Shown: positions 24,714-33,009, numbered from the stretch's first letter. The stretch is DNA of 64,000 nt from Bacteroidetes bacterium 2013_40CM_41_45 (GCA_002215675.1 NGFH01000004.1:124001-188000); one strand, 5' to 3'. A program made the numbers and translations. The notes: a model not told the origin generated them from the sequence alone.

Positions 24714-24775
24714 TACTGATTACTGATTACTCCTTTTTCCCTTGTCACTTGCCCTTTGACCCTTGTCCCTGTTCC
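24714..24775 (+). repeat. Heptamer arrays forming the 3' end of the DUF5522 gene
   Basis: Two TACTGAT units plus a partial one (24714-24734) are followed by five CTTGTCM/CTTGCCC-like 7-base units (24741-24775). On the minus strand these encode the charged tail and supply the stop codon of the DUF5522 protein. Confidence 0.8.
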
Positions 24776-24908
24776 TCCACGGACAATGCTTACAATTACT
24801 TTCACAGCAGTATCCTCTTTTCAGGTGGTATGCTTCGGTGAAAACAATATAACCGTCTTCTGAGAAGTAATAATCCTCTTTGTCGAATTTATCGGTGAAA
24901 GAATTCAT
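24720..24908 (-). CDS. DUF5522 protein with repeat-encoded tail
   Basis: A 62-residue protein from the ATG at 24906-24908; a TTG four codons upstream is possible. The core resembles DUF5522: EDYYFSEDGYIVFTEAYHLK followed by RGYCCESNCKHCPW, whose Cys and His residues suggest a metal site. The function of the family is unknown. The remaining 17 residues (RNRDKGQRASDKGKRSNQ-like) are basic and low-complexity and come from a heptanucleotide array. They read DKGQRAS then DKGKRS, a 7-residue echo of the 7-base unit. The family normally ends near the CPW motif, so the tail looks added. Confidence 0.75.
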   Translation of the reverse strand: MNSFTDKFDKEDYYFSEDGYIVFTEAYHLKRGYCCESNCKHCPWRNRDKGQRASDKGKRSNQ

Positions 24909-24992
24909 TTTCACAGGCAAAGTTGAGAAAAAATATTCAGTCGCTTATTTAGCTGGCTAAGTCCGATTACTTTAGCAGCAAACTTCAGGAAA

Positions 24993-25556
24993 TTGACTTT
25001 AGTTAAGGAAAAAATAATCCTAGGCATCGACCCCGGCACCAATGTAATGGGCTATGGGCTGCTTTCTGTTAAAGGAACAAAGCTTGAGTGCCTTGTCATG
25101 GATGTCCACGTCTTTAGCGGAAAAGACCATGCTATGAAACTGAAAAGAATTTTTGAAACCACGCTCGCAATTATAGAGGAACACAAACCCGATGAGCTTG
25201 CCATTGAAGCGCCTTTCTTCGGAAAAAATATCCAGTCGATGCTGAAGCTGGGACGGGCGCAAGGTGTTGCTATGGCAGCTGCACTTTATCGTTCCATTCC
25301 TATTTTTGAATATTCGCCCAAGAAGATTAAGCAAGCTGTTAGCGGTAATGGAAACGCATCGAAAGAGCAGGTGGCAGCAATGATTTCAACGCTGCTGAAA
25401 ATAAAAGTGGGTGAGAAAAAGCTGGACGCTACCGATGCCATGGCCACCGCGCTTTGCCATTATTTTCAGAAGTCGCCCTCGAGTGTTTCGGGCACAAAAT
25501 TCAATGGCTGGAAAAGCTTTATCCGCGAAAATGCGGGTAGAGTTTTGCAAGGCTGA
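24993..25556 (+). CDS. ruvC: Crossover junction endodeoxyribonuclease RuvC
   Basis: RuvC cuts Holliday junctions during recombination, working with RuvAB. The 187 residues carry the four acidic catalytic positions: D13 in ILGIDPGTNVMGYGLL, E in DELAIEAPFFGKNI, and the DATDAMATALCH pair. The family helix GRAQGVAMAAALYRSIPIFE is also present. The start is TTG at 24993; no ATG fits, and the next Met codons are inside the domain. ruvA and ruvB are not adjacent. The gene is followed by an 80-bp palindromic element. Confidence 0.94.
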   Translation: MTLVKEKIILGIDPGTNVMGYGLLSVKGTKLECLVMDVHVFSGKDHAMKLKRIFETTLAIIEEHKPDELAIEAPFFGKNIQSMLKLGRAQGVAMAAALYRSIPIFEYSPKKIKQAVSGNGNASKEQVAAMISTLLKIKVGEKKLDATDAMATALCHYFQKSPSSVSGTKFNGWKSFIRENAGRVLQG

Positions 25557-25568
25557 ATAGAGTATTAA

Positions 25569-25648
25569 TTACCCTCTGACTCCCTAAAGGGAGAACTGCT
25601 CACTGTGCTGTAAAGCGTAGATTCCCCTTTAGGGGACAGGGGTAAGCG
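25569..25648 (+). repeat. 80-bp double-palindrome element (copy 1)
   Basis: Both ends carry a hairpin: CTCCC-TAAA-GGGAG near 25580 and CCCC-TTTA-GGGG near 25624. The outer words TTACCCTCTGAC and GGGGTAAGCG are imperfect inverted repeats of each other. The middle 26 bases are unlike copy 2. The element starts 12 bases after the ruvC stop and resembles, in opposite orientation, 63185-63263. It carries no gene. Confidence 0.88.
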
Positions 25649-25736
25649 ATGGAAAATGAACTAAAATCACTTACATCCTATCTTAATTAAATTATTGTCA
25701 CTTTTGTTGAAGGGACGAATCATCCATAACTTCCGT

Positions 25737-27161
25737 ATGAATAAATTATTTAAAATTTTACTGGTTCTATTAATCTCTTCGACTGCCATAGCACAGGATA
25801 TAAAGTACCTGCGTTACGACACAGATTTGCTTTCATCGCAATTCCACAAGAACAGAAGGGGAGAAGTGAGAAAGCAAATGCCTGAAAATTCTGTGGCTGT
25901 GCTTTTTGCTGCGCCCGTTCGCAACCGTTCCAACGATAACGATTATGCATACCATCAGTCGCCCGATTTTTATTATCTAACCGGCAATACAGAGCCAAAT
26001 TCCATGCTCGTCATCGCAAAAAATGAAATTGAGATTGATGGAAAAAAGAGTAATGAATTTTTGTTTGTTCAAAGACGTAATCCCTTTGCAGAAATCTGGA
26101 CAGGAAGACGGTTAGGCATAAAAGGAGCTGAGCAGCTGCTGGGTTTTGATGCTGTTTTTATTTCAGGTGATTTTGAAAACACGAATATTGATTTCAGAAA
26201 TTTTTCTTCTGTGCTTATCCTCCGGGAGCCAACGGGGGTGGTAAGTGACCGCAATGCCCAAGATGATTTGTGGATGCTCATAGATAATTTCAGAAGCAAG
26301 GTGAACGCAAATGCTGTGCCCGACCTTCATGGAAAAGCGACTGTGCTGGATTCGGTTCAACTTGATGATATTTTGAAAGAGCTTCGGGAAATAAAGCAAC
26401 CTGAAGAAATGACGCTGATGCGCAAAGCCGTTGACATAAGCTGCGATGGACATATTGAAATGATGCGCAAAACAAAACCGGGCATGCATGAATATGAAGT
26501 GCAGGCGGTAGGGCAGTACGTTTTTGAAAAGAACGGCTCCGAGTATGTGGGTTATCCCTCTATTTGTGGTGGAGGTGAAAACTCAGTTATACTGCATTAT
26601 CAAACCAACCGCAAAAAACTTTCTGACAAAGATTTAATCCTTCTGGATATGGCTGCGGAATATCACGGCTATACGGCAGATATAACGCGAACTCTTCCGG
26701 TAAACGGAAAATTCTCGCCCGAGCAAAAAATAATTTACGACCTGGTGTTGCAGGCGCAGGATTCCGGAATTGCAAACTGCTTGCCTGGAAATTCTTTTAT
26801 GGCTCCGCATAATGCAGCGGTAAGAGTTATTTCACGCGGGCTTAAAGAGCTTGGCATTATTAAATCTGAAAGTGAATACCGGAAATATTTCATGCATGGC
26901 ACCTCGCACTACCTGGGATTGGATGTGCATGATGCGGGCACACGGGGTAACCTGAAGACGGGAAGTATAATTACTGTAGAACCCGGTATTTACATTGCAG
27001 AGGGAAGCGACTGCGATAAAAAATGGTGGAATATCGGGGTGCGTATTGAAGACGATATCTTGATCACCGAAACCGGCCGGGAAAATTTATCTGCAAAAGC
27101 TCCCCGCACCACAGCCGATATTGAGAAGAAAATGGAGGAAACAAGCCCCATATTCAAGTAG
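25737..27161 (+). CDS. Exported Xaa-Pro aminopeptidase (M24B)
   Basis: An aminopeptidase P-like metalloenzyme that removes the N-terminal residue before a proline. From the ATG at 25737 the protein (474 residues) starts with a signal peptide (MNKLFKILLVLLISSTAIAQ), so it should act in the periplasm or outside the cell. The N-terminal AMP_N domain includes FAAPVRNRSNDNDYAYHQSP. The M24 catalytic domain has the five metal ligands: Asp in LILLDMAAEYHGYTADITRT (two), His in FMHGTSHYLGLDVHDAG, Glu in ITVEPGIYI and Glu in GVRIEDDILIT. The frame begins 14 codons earlier, but that part has no signal features. Confidence 0.92.
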   Translation: MNKLFKILLVLLISSTAIAQDIKYLRYDTDLLSSQFHKNRRGEVRKQMPENSVAVLFAAPVRNRSNDNDYAYHQSPDFYYLTGNTEPNSMLVIAKNEIEIDGKKSNEFLFVQRRNPFAEIWTGRRLGIKGAEQLLGFDAVFISGDFENTNIDFRNFSSVLILREPTGVVSDRNAQDDLWMLIDNFRSKVNANAVPDLHGKATVLDSVQLDDILKELREIKQPEEMTLMRKAVDISCDGHIEMMRKTKPGMHEYEVQAVGQYVFEKNGSEYVGYPSICGGGENSVILHYQTNRKKLSDKDLILLDMAAEYHGYTADITRTLPVNGKFSPEQKIIYDLVLQAQDSGIANCLPGNSFMAPHNAAVRVISRGLKELGIIKSESEYRKYFMHGTSHYLGLDVHDAGTRGNLKTGSIITVEPGIYIAEGSDCDKKWWNIGVRIEDDILITETGRENLSAKAPRTTADIEKKMEETSPIFK

Positions 27162-27171
27162 AAAACAAGCA

Positions 27172-27201
27172 TTGTATAATTAAGTTTTTGATATATATTT
27201 G
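27172..27201 (+). promoter_or_regulatory. Promoter of the rpmG-DUF4295-ftsY run
   Basis: TTG at 27172-27174, a 19-base spacer and TATATTTG at 27194-27201 match the Bacteroidetes promoter pattern in both elements and spacing. A start near 27208 gives a leader of about 114 bases containing the heptamer hairpin at 27219-27309. Confidence 0.75.
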
Positions 27202-27218
27202 CGTCCCCCAAAAAGGGA

Positions 27219-27309
27219 GTTATACGTTATTAGTTATTGGTTATAAAATAGGCGGTTTCACATAATAATTAATATTTAAGCGTATAACGTATAACATATA
27301 ACTTATAAC
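27219..27309. repeat. Inverted four-by-four heptamer arrays in the rpmG leader
   Basis: The left arm (27219-27246) is four GTTATNN units; the right arm (27282-27309) is four NTATAAC units. The arms pair imperfectly (5-6 of 7 bases per unit) over a 35-base loop, ending 12 bases before the rpmG ATG. The same unit types and arm order flank the nusA-infB gap. Confidence 0.88.
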
Positions 27310-27321
27310 GTTTTTCAGAAA

Positions 27322-27504
27322 ATGGCAAAAAAAGGAAACAGGATACAGGTAATTCTTGAGTGCACCGAGCATAAGGCAAGCGGCATGCCCGGTATGTCGC
27401 GCTATATAACTACCAAGAATAAAAAGAATACCACAGAGCGTCTTGAGCTAAAGAAGTACAATCCGATTCTCAAGAAAATGACGCTTCATAAGGAGATAAA
27501 ATAA
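27322..27504 (+). CDS. rpmG: Large ribosomal subunit protein bL33
   Basis: A 60-residue 50S ribosomal protein near the E-site: [20 protein letters not shown], then [20 protein letters not shown] and the basic end. Only one Cys remains, so this is the zinc-free form. In many Bacteroidetes rpmB (bL28) lies directly upstream; here an aminopeptidase gene takes that place. The DUF4295 gene, ftsY and rimO follow in the same direction, which is a conserved order. The transcript leader carries the paired heptamer arrays. Confidence 0.96.
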   Translation: MAKKGNRIQVILECTEHKASGMPGMSRYITTKNKKNTTERLELKKYNPILKKMTLHKEIK

Positions 27505-27505
27505 A

Positions 27506-27588
27506 TTTAAAAATTTGAGGATGTGTCAATTTGAAAATTAAAAGAGACCATTTTCAAATCTTCAGATCAACTAATTTTCAAATTAAAA
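27506..27588. repeat. 8-base-period inverted repeat between rpmG and DUF4295
   Basis: The left arm has AATTTAAA, AATTTGAG, GATGTGTC, AATTTGAA; the right arm has CATTTTCA, AATCTTCA, GATCAACT, AATTTTCA, each 8 bases. AATTTGAA-type words pair with TTTTCAAA-type words. The gap holds little else. Confidence 0.65.
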
Positions 27589-27592
27589 AAAC

Positions 27593-27748
27593 ATGGCAAA
27601 GAAAGTTGTTGCAACATTAAAGAGTGGAAAGGGAAAGGAATTTTCCCGCGTTATCAAGATGGTGAAGTCAGAGACCGGATCTTATTCTTTCCGCGAAGCG
27701 GTGGTTCATAATGACCACATCAAGGATTTTCTCAAGCAGAAAGAATAA
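27593..27748 (+). CDS. DUF4295 small basic protein (Bacteroidetes ribosome-linked)
   Basis: A 51-residue basic protein, too short to be noticed easily: MAKKVVATLKSGKGKEFSRV, then a middle with SETGSYSFREAVVHNDHIKD and the end FLKQKE. It matches the DUF4295 family, which sits between rpmG and ftsY in this phylum. I recall a report of an extra large-subunit protein of this size in a Flavobacterium ribosome structure (called bL38), which may be this family; I am not certain. ATG, length and neighbours are all as expected. A strong terminator follows, so ftsY probably has additional promoter input. Confidence 0.88.
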   Translation: MAKKVVATLKSGKGKEFSRVIKMVKSETGSYSFREAVVHNDHIKDFLKQKE

Positions 27749-27768
27749 TATTTTTCTATGCATGGATG

Positions 27769-27806
27769 AAGCTTCTTCTTTTTGCGGAGGAAGCTTTTTT
27801 TATTTT
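27769..27806 (+). terminator. Intrinsic terminator after DUF4295
   Basis: AAGCTTC (27769-27775) pairs with GAAGCTT (27790-27796), with further inner pairs, and is followed by seven T and ATTTT. It ends the ribosomal-protein pair and precedes ftsY. Confidence 0.85.
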
Positions 27807-27820
27807 CATTTCCGTAGAAC

Positions 27821-27841
27821 ATATAACCTATAACGTATAAC
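27821..27841 (+). repeat. Three-unit NTATAAC heptamer array before ftsY
   Basis: ATATAAC, CTATAAC and GTATAAC end 8 bases before the ftsY ATG. This looks like a single right arm of the paired arrays seen before rpmG and infB. Confidence 0.8.
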
Positions 27842-27849
27842 TTTTTTTC

Positions 27850-28797
27850 ATGGGACTGCTGAGTTTTTTAACGAGGGAGAAAAAAGAAAAGCTCAATGAA
27901 GGGCTGTCCAAAACCCGTGAAAGTTTTTTTTCAAAGCTGGTACGGATTATTTCGGGCAAGCCGAAGATTGATGATGACGTTCTTGCTGAACTGGAAGAAA
28001 CGTTAATCCTCTCTGATGTAGGTGTAAACACCACGCTGAAAATTATAGAGCGGATGAAAAAAAGAGTTTCGGATGAAAAAAATTCAGATACATCGCGTCT
28101 AATTGAAATCCTTAAAGAAGAAATTGTTTTTGTGTTGGGAGAAGATAACCAGGCGGAATCAGAACCGGCAGTTTATTCCAATCCTCATGTGATTATGATT
28201 GTAGGCGTGAACGGTGTCGGTAAAACAACCACCATCGGCAAGCTTGCATATAATTTTAAGCAGGAAGGAAAAAAAATTATGCTGGGTGCTGCGGATACAT
28301 TTCGTGCAGCGGCCATCGAGCAGTTGAAAGTGTGGGCGCAAAGAGCAGGAGCGGATATTGTAAGCCGGCAGATGGGTGCAGACCCTGCGTCTGTTGCGTT
28401 TGACACGGTGCAATCAGCCGTTGCGCATAAGTCAAATATTGTTTTGATTGACACTGCGGGACGTTTGCACAATAAAGTAAACCTGATGAACGAACTTTCC
28501 AAAGTGAGAAGGGTGATGGAGAAAGTTATTCCTTCGGCACCTCATGAAGTTTTGCTTGTGCTCGATGCTTCAACAGGGCAAAATGCCATTGAGCAGGCGC
28601 GCCAGTTTACAAAAGTGACTCACGTTACCGGAATTGTTCTCACCAAGCTTGATGGCACTGCCAAAGGCGGAGTGGTCATTGCCATTGCTGATGAGTTTAA
28701 AATTCCTGTTAAATATATTGGCGTGGGAGAAAAGATGGACGACCTGCAGGTGTTCAGCAAAAATGAATTTGTAGATTCACTTTTTCAGTCAGCATAA
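27850..28797 (+). CDS. ftsY: Signal recognition particle receptor FtsY
   Basis: The SRP GTPase receptor that brings ribosomes making membrane proteins to the translocon. The 315 residues include the N domain (about 20-100; SFFSKLVRIISGKPKIDDDV) and the G domain with GVNGVGKTTTIGKLAYNF (P loop), DTFRAAAIEQLKVWAQR, LIDTAGRLHNK and TKLDGTAKGG. The short basic N-terminus without an acidic A domain is usual in this phylum. Its TAA is followed immediately by the rimO ATG, so the two are co-translated from one message. Confidence 0.96.
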   Translation: MGLLSFLTREKKEKLNEGLSKTRESFFSKLVRIISGKPKIDDDVLAELEETLILSDVGVNTTLKIIERMKKRVSDEKNSDTSRLIEILKEEIVFVLGEDNQAESEPAVYSNPHVIMIVGVNGVGKTTTIGKLAYNFKQEGKKIMLGAADTFRAAAIEQLKVWAQRAGADIVSRQMGADPASVAFDTVQSAVAHKSNIVLIDTAGRLHNKVNLMNELSKVRRVMEKVIPSAPHEVLLVLDASTGQNAIEQARQFTKVTHVTGIVLTKLDGTAKGGVVIAIADEFKIPVKYIGVGEKMDDLQVFSKNEFVDSLFQSA

Positions 28798-30111
28798 ATG
28801 AAAACAAAATCATTGACAAGACCTAAAGTGAATGTCATTACGTTAGGATGTTCCAAAAATATTTATGACAGTGAAATATTAATGGGACAATTGAAAGCAA
28901 ACGAGTTTGATGTTGCTCATGAAAAAGAAAACGGAGCCGGTGGAATTGTTATCATCAACACGTGCGGGTTCATTGACAATGCAAAACAGGAAAGTATAGA
29001 TACTATTCTGCGTTATGCAAAAGCCAAAAAGGAAGGAACTATTGAACAGCTTTATGTTACCGGCTGCCTTAGTGAACGTTATAAACCTGAACTGAAAAAA
29101 GATATTCCCGAAGTGGATGAATATTTCGGCACAAGGGATTTAATTCCGCTTCTCAAAACACTTGGCGCTGATTATAAACATGAGCTGATAGGGGAGAGGC
29201 TGCTAACAACACCATCGCACTATGCATACCTGAAAATTTCAGAGGGTTGCGACCGGCCTTGTTCCTTTTGTGCCATACCCCTGATGCGCGGAAAGCATAT
29301 TTCTGTCCCTGTTGAGTCACTGATAGCACAGGCAAAATCGCTCGCTGCAAAAGGCGTGAAAGAATTAATTCTCATCGCGCAGGATTTGACTTATTACGGG
29401 CTAGATATTTATGGCAAGAGAAATCTTACAGAACTGCTTAATCGCTTTTGCGAAGTAGATGGCATTGAATGGATTCGGCTGCATTATGCTTATCCAAGCG
29501 GGTTTCCGTTGGAAATCCTGGACGTGATGAAAAATCAAGATAAAATTTGCAATTATCTCGATATTCCGCTTCAGCATATTTCAGATAAAATGCTGACGAG
29601 CATGCGCAGAGGAATTACGAAAGAGAAAACAATTCAACTTGTAAATACAATCCGGGAAAAAGTTCCGGGAATTGCTGTGCGTACGACATTGATTGCCGGC
29701 TACCCGGGTGAAACAGAAAAAGATTTTGAAGAAATGAAAGAATGGGTTGCAGAAACAAAGTTCGACCGGCTTGGAATTTTTACATACTCTCACGAAGAGA
29801 ACACGCACGCTTTTTCTTTGAATGACGATGTTCCTGCAGAAGTAAAACAGCAACGCGCAGAAGAGATTATGGGGATTCAGCAAAAAATTTCTGAAGAGAT
29901 CAATGCAAAAAAAACAGGAAGCATTGTGAAAGTTTTATTTGACCGGAAAGAAGGAGATTATTTTGTGGGCAGAACAGAACACGATTCTCCTGAAGTGGAT
30001 AATGAAGTTTTAGTGGATGCTAAAAATAATTATGTGCGCATCGGTGATTTTGCTGATGTGGAAATTACAGACGCCGGCGAATTTGATTTATTCGGAAAAA
30101 TAGTTTCCTGA
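28798..30111 (+). CDS. rimO: Ribosomal protein uS12 methylthiotransferase RimO
   Basis: A radical-SAM enzyme that adds a methylthio group to an Asp of ribosomal protein S12. The 437 residues have the UPF0004 domain (VNVITLGCSKNIYDSEILMG) with its Cys ligands, the radical-SAM triad C151, C155, C158 in SEGCDRPCSFCAIP, and a C-terminal TRAM domain. LIAQDLTYYGLDIYGKRNL and YPSGFPLEIL separate RimO from MiaB. The start codon directly abuts the ftsY stop. The gene converges on argS with one base between the stops. Confidence 0.96.
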   Translation: MKTKSLTRPKVNVITLGCSKNIYDSEILMGQLKANEFDVAHEKENGAGGIVIINTCGFIDNAKQESIDTILRYAKAKKEGTIEQLYVTGCLSERYKPELKKDIPEVDEYFGTRDLIPLLKTLGADYKHELIGERLLTTPSHYAYLKISEGCDRPCSFCAIPLMRGKHISVPVESLIAQAKSLAAKGVKELILIAQDLTYYGLDIYGKRNLTELLNRFCEVDGIEWIRLHYAYPSGFPLEILDVMKNQDKICNYLDIPLQHISDKMLTSMRRGITKEKTIQLVNTIREKVPGIAVRTTLIAGYPGETEKDFEEMKEWVAETKFDRLGIFTYSHEENTHAFSLNDDVPAEVKQQRAEEIMGIQQKISEEINAKKTGSIVKVLFDRKEGDYFVGRTEHDSPEVDNEVLVDAKNNYVRIGDFADVEITDAGEFDLFGKIVS

Positions 30112-30112
30112 A

Positions 30113-31900
30113 CTACATCCTTACAGGCACTTCAATGCCGAGCACCGCCATAGACTGACGGATAATTTGTGCCGTTAATCCTGAAAGCTTTAACCTGAAA
30201 AATGACAGCGGAATATTTTCTGCATCGGCAATGGTGTGCAAATGATAAAAATGATTGAACGCCTTTGCAAGTTCGTAAACATAATTGGCAATAGCAGCAG
30301 GGCTGAACTCTCTGCCCGCTTCCTGTAACGTCTCGGGGAAACGGTGAATGATTTTTATGATTTCTTTTTCTTCTGCATTCAGTTCAGGAATTTCAAGTCC
30401 GGTTTTATTTTCCGAAAGAATCTTTTTCCCTTTTTCAAGCACAGAATAAATTCTTGCATGAGTATATTGAATGAACGGCCCGGTGTTTCCGTTGAAGTCA
30501 ATGGAATCGGCAGGATTAAACAACATCCGCTTTTTCGGGTCCACTTTAAGAATGAAATATTTCAAAGCACCCATAGCAAGAGTATGATATAATTTTTCTG
30601 CTTCCTCTTTGCTTAGTCCCTCTACTTTACCGAGCTGCTCTGTGGTTGTTTTGGCGGTCTCGTTCATTTCATGAATCAAATCATCCGCATCCACAACGGT
30701 ACCTTCGCGCGATTTCATTTTACCCGAAGGCAAATCTACCATGCCATACGAAAGATGGAACAAACCATAAGCCCATGGGCGTTCCAGCTTTTTGAAAATT
30801 TCTTTCAGAACTTTAAAATGATAGTCCTGCTCATTGCCTACAACATAAATCAATTGTTCCAGTTCACGATAATCATCAAAGCGAAGTTGAGCGGTTCCTA
30901 AATCCTGGGTAATGTAAATCGAAGTTCCGTCCGAGCGAAGCAGAACTTTTTCATCAAGTCCGACATCGGTAAGATTAACCCAAACAGAACCGTCTTCCTT
31001 TTTATAAAAGATTTTTTTGCTCAATCCTTCTTCGACAATTTTTTTTCCCAGCAAATACGTTTCTGATTCATAATATATTTTATCAAAATCGATGCCGAGA
31101 TTTTTATACGTCACATCAAATCCTTCATATGCCCAGCTGTTCATCATTTTCCATAACGCAATGGTTTCCTTATCTCCTGCTTCCCAGTTGCGAAGCATCT
31201 GCTGGACTTCTTTCATCAACGCAGAATTTTTTTCAGCCTCTTCTGTATTTTCCTCGGTGCTTGGAACAGGATTGATTTCTTCTTTCAATTTTTTATCGAA
31301 CAGCACATAGTATTTTCCAATAAGATGGTCTCCCTTAATGCCGGATGACTGGGGCGTCTCGCCATTGCCCCATTTTGCCCATGCCAGCATGCTCTTACAG
31401 ATATGAATTCCCCTGTCATTAACCATGTTCACTTTAACAACTCGGTTTCCGGTTGCCTTCAGGATTTCCGCAACAGAATAGCCAAGCAGGTTATTCCTGA
31501 TATGACCGAGATGCAGCGGCTTGTTGGTATTGGGCGATGAATACTCCACCATCACCTGCGGGCTTTTTTCAGTCGGTGGCGTAAAACCAAAATTTTCTTT
31601 CGGCAGTGTTTCAATAATAAAATTCTTCCAGTAAGAATCTGTTATCGTCAGGTTGAGAAATCCTTTAACAACTTCAAACGAAGAGACAAGCTTTGAATTT
31701 TTTTTCAGATACTCTCCAATGAGCGTTCCGGTCTCCTCAGGTTTTTTTTTCGAAAGTTTTGTGAGAGAAAACGTAACAAGCGTAGTATCGCCCGTGTATT
31801 CCTTGTTGGTGGGCTGGAGAATAATATCCTTTTCCGTAACCTGTGCAGAAAACAATTCCTGTACGGCATGACGTATCTCCTGAAGCAGCTGTTCCTTCAT
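30113..31900 (-). CDS. argS: Arginine-tRNA ligase
   Basis: A class I synthetase that charges tRNA-Arg. The 595 residues include the N-terminal Add-1 domain (about 1-105), the HIGH-type site in NTNKPLHLGHIRNNLLGYS, and a KMSKS-region variant SGKMKSREGTVVDADDLIHE. The C-terminal DALR anticodon-binding domain (about 470-595) ends LTAQIIRQSMAVLGIEVPVR. Length and domains are normal. It is transcribed away from the arginase-family gene's region in the same direction, with a 24-bp gap, so the two arginine-linked genes may form an operon. Confidence 0.96.
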   Translation of the reverse strand: MKEQLLQEIRHAVQELFSAQVTEKDIILQPTNKEYTGDTTLVTFSLTKLSKKKPEETGTLIGEYLKKNSKLVSSFEVVKGFLNLTITDSYWKNFIIETLPKENFGFTPPTEKSPQVMVEYSSPNTNKPLHLGHIRNNLLGYSVAEILKATGNRVVKVNMVNDRGIHICKSMLAWAKWGNGETPQSSGIKGDHLIGKYYVLFDKKLKEEINPVPSTEENTEEAEKNSALMKEVQQMLRNWEAGDKETIALWKMMNSWAYEGFDVTYKNLGIDFDKIYYESETYLLGKKIVEEGLSKKIFYKKEDGSVWVNLTDVGLDEKVLLRSDGTSIYITQDLGTAQLRFDDYRELEQLIYVVGNEQDYHFKVLKEIFKKLERPWAYGLFHLSYGMVDLPSGKMKSREGTVVDADDLIHEMNETAKTTTEQLGKVEGLSKEEAEKLYHTLAMGALKYFILKVDPKKRMLFNPADSIDFNGNTGPFIQYTHARIYSVLEKGKKILSENKTGLEIPELNAEEKEIIKIIHRFPETLQEAGREFSPAAIANYVYELAKAFNHFYHLHTIADAENIPLSFFRLKLSGLTAQIIRQSMAVLGIEVPVRM

Positions 31901-31924
31901 TGCGGAAAAGTAAGCAAGAAATTG

Positions 31925-32869
31925 TTAGTACGTAAGCTGGCTTACGGCGCGCTGAAGAATTTCAAACGTATTTTCAGCCATTAGATTCTCCTTGTCGAGG
32001 GTAGGATTTACCTCGGCAATTTCAAAACAGCAAACTCTTTCATTCTGAATCAGGCGCACAATCAAGCTTCCGGCTTCTTTCTCGGTGATTCCATGCCGCA
32101 CCGGCGTCCCTGTTCCTTTCGAGATGGAAGAATCCATGGAGTCAACATCAAAAGAAATATAAATAAGGTTGCAGTGATTGAGATAAGCCAGGGCATCGCG
32201 TGCAATTTTCTCTACTCCATTCCGCTTGACTTCAGCAGAAGAAAACACTTTTACCTTATGTTTCTTGAACAGGTACGATTCTTCCGGCTCTACGTCACGA
32301 AGGGAGATATACACAAGGTCGCTGTATCCAATTTTCGGGGAAATGTTTCCTAGTTTTTTTAAACGGCTCCAAAGCTCCAGCGTTTCCTTATCGGGCTTGT
32401 TCATTTTGTTGGAAGCATTATCCTCGGCAAGAAAAGCAGCCACGCACATGCCATGCATATTTCCAGACGGAGTAGTGTAAGGCGAATGCAAATCGGCATG
32501 GGCGTCAATCCAGATAACTCCGAGCTTTTTATTAGGATACGCCATGCGGATTCCTGCTACTGTACCAATGGAAGTACTGTGGTCGCCGGCAAGCACTATA
32601 GGAAACTCATTATTTTTCAAGGGGTTTTTAATTGCAACTGCAACTTTTTCACACATCGAAATAATCCCCCTGATTCTTTTCGCATACGGGCTTCCGGGCG
32701 ATTCAAATAATAACTGATTTTCCGTAGGCACTTCTACCGACTCAAACTGGCGGAAGAGGGTGCTTCCGTAATCGAGCGCTGCTATTTTTATGGCGTCAAC
32801 ACCCAGGCTTGCCCCCCGGGTGCCTGCACCGATTTCTGATTTTACCTCGATTAATTTTACTTTTTTCAT
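31925..32869 (-). CDS. Arginase / formimidoylglutamase family hydrolase
   Basis: A ureohydrolase-fold enzyme of 314 residues with a binuclear manganese site. The ligands are visible in LAGDHSTSIGT, VIWIDAHADLHSPYTTPSG and YISFDVDSMDSS. GTGTPVRHGITEKEAGSLIV and NMHGM point to arginase or a close relative; formimidoylglutamase (HutG) is an alternative, given hutU 7 kb away. The gene is upstream of argS, which fits an arginine link but does not prove it. Cytoplasmic; no signal peptide. A TATATTTG minus-7 box lies 17 bases upstream, so the leader is short. Confidence 0.85.
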   Translation of the reverse strand: MKKVKLIEVKSEIGAGTRGASLGVDAIKIAALDYGSTLFRQFESVEVPTENQLLFESPGSPYAKRIRGIISMCEKVAVAIKNPLKNNEFPIVLAGDHSTSIGTVAGIRMAYPNKKLGVIWIDAHADLHSPYTTPSGNMHGMCVAAFLAEDNASNKMNKPDKETLELWSRLKKLGNISPKIGYSDLVYISLRDVEPEESYLFKKHKVKVFSSAEVKRNGVEKIARDALAYLNHCNLIYISFDVDSMDSSISKGTGTPVRHGITEKEAGSLIVRLIQNERVCCFEIAEVNPTLDKENLMAENTFEILQRAVSQLTY

Positions 32870-32885
32870 AATCCTTGCTGTCGGT

Positions 32886-32893
32886 CAAATATA
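32886..32893 (-). promoter_or_regulatory. Candidate minus-7 box for the arginase-family gene
   Basis: The minus strand reads TATATTTG, a full match to TAnnTTTG, 17 bases before the ATG at 32869. The start would be near 32880. No minus-33 element at normal spacing is evident. Confidence 0.5.
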
Positions 32894-33009
32894 CGGGGGT
32901 GAAGCCCAAGAACAGAGCAAATTCAGGATTAAATTTTTTACTTAATAATTTTATGATTTTCAATGGTTTAACGAGAAGAGTATTCGTAATTTTCCTGTGT
33001 CTTGGAAGA

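Noticed and set aside
25569-25648. The double palindrome read only as a terminator of ruvC
   Set aside because: It lacks a T-run, has conserved ends with a second copy elsewhere, and a variable middle; it is better described as a repeat, though it may also stop transcription.
31925-32869. HutG (formimidoylglutamase) partnered with hutU
   Set aside because: Residue pattern fits arginase at least as well and the neighbour is argS; 7 kb and several unrelated genes separate it from hutU. Kept as an alternative only.
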